NCBI GenBank assembly: GCA_050248375.1
Contig: JBFWSL010000217.1
Coordinates: forward strand, 1-6,342
DNA: 6,342 bases
Direction of reading: 5' to 3'
From: JAYZVT01 sp050248375
Lineage (GTDB): Bacteria > Pseudomonadota > Alphaproteobacteria > Rhizobiales > Methyloligellaceae
The notes under the pieces were generated by a model. It ran no database searches. It was not told the origin of the DNA and saw only the letters and a program-made list of their open reading frames with translations. Positions within the stretch are counted from its first letter, which is position 1; every line of letters begins with the position of its first letter. This document shows positions 6,301 through 6,342 of this stretch, one piece after another. Position numbers and translations under genes: made by a program.

Positions 6301-6342
6301 GATCTTCTCCCGAAGACGTCTCCTGCCCTGGCCGAACCCACG

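Noticed and set aside
6303..6316. TCTTC-TCCC-GAAGA hairpin just after the M42 stop codon as a terminator
   Set aside because: The stem is only 5 bp, not GC-rich, and no T-tract follows before the window ends.

Overview
The window is GC-rich (roughly two thirds G+C by eye), with strong third-position G/C bias, Shine-Dalgarno-led genes and short gaps. This fits a proteobacterium, most likely an alphaproteobacterium; the class is an inference from base composition and gene content only. No RNA gene, insertion sequence, CRISPR array or phage gene was seen.

Layout. (1) Positions 1-269 hold the 3' end of a gene entering from the left, whose product resembles the C-terminal end of an NMT1/THI5-like (NitT/TauT-type) ABC transporter substrate-binding protein. 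(2) 399-962 (+) encodes an exported SYLF/YSC84-domain protein. (3) 952-1242 (-) encodes a small Rdx-family (SelT/SelW/SelH-like) CxxC protein; the two genes converge and overlap by 11 bases at their 3' ends. (4) 1243-1570 is a 328-base divergent intergenic region with a TTGACA-type promoter candidate, an inverted repeat, a helically phased direct repeat and a cluster of GC-only hairpins. (5) 1571-6300 (+) is a tight three-gene operon: a class II glutamine amidotransferase/asparagine synthase homologue (asnO), a GNAT plus ATP-grasp fusion (ngg), and an M42-family metallopeptidase. The last 42 bases hold nothing recognisable.

How it works together. The operon is the conserved trio for the osmoprotectant dipeptide N-acetylglutaminylglutamine amide (NAGGN). 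From established work on asnO/ngg in Sinorhizobium and Pseudomonas, Ngg acetylates glutamine and ligates a second glutamine, and AsnO converts the terminal carboxylate to an amide using glutamine nitrogen and ATP. The third gene is a conserved companion whose substrate is, to my knowledge, not settled; turnover of NAGGN after osmotic downshift is an attractive inference. All key catalytic motifs of the three proteins are visible and none of the genes is broken.

The system is known rather than undescribed. The open questions are the job of the M42 enzyme, the N-terminal region of Ngg, and the unusual leader ahead of asnO, which has no Shine-Dalgarno sequence and contains alternative GC stems next to a good -35 box.
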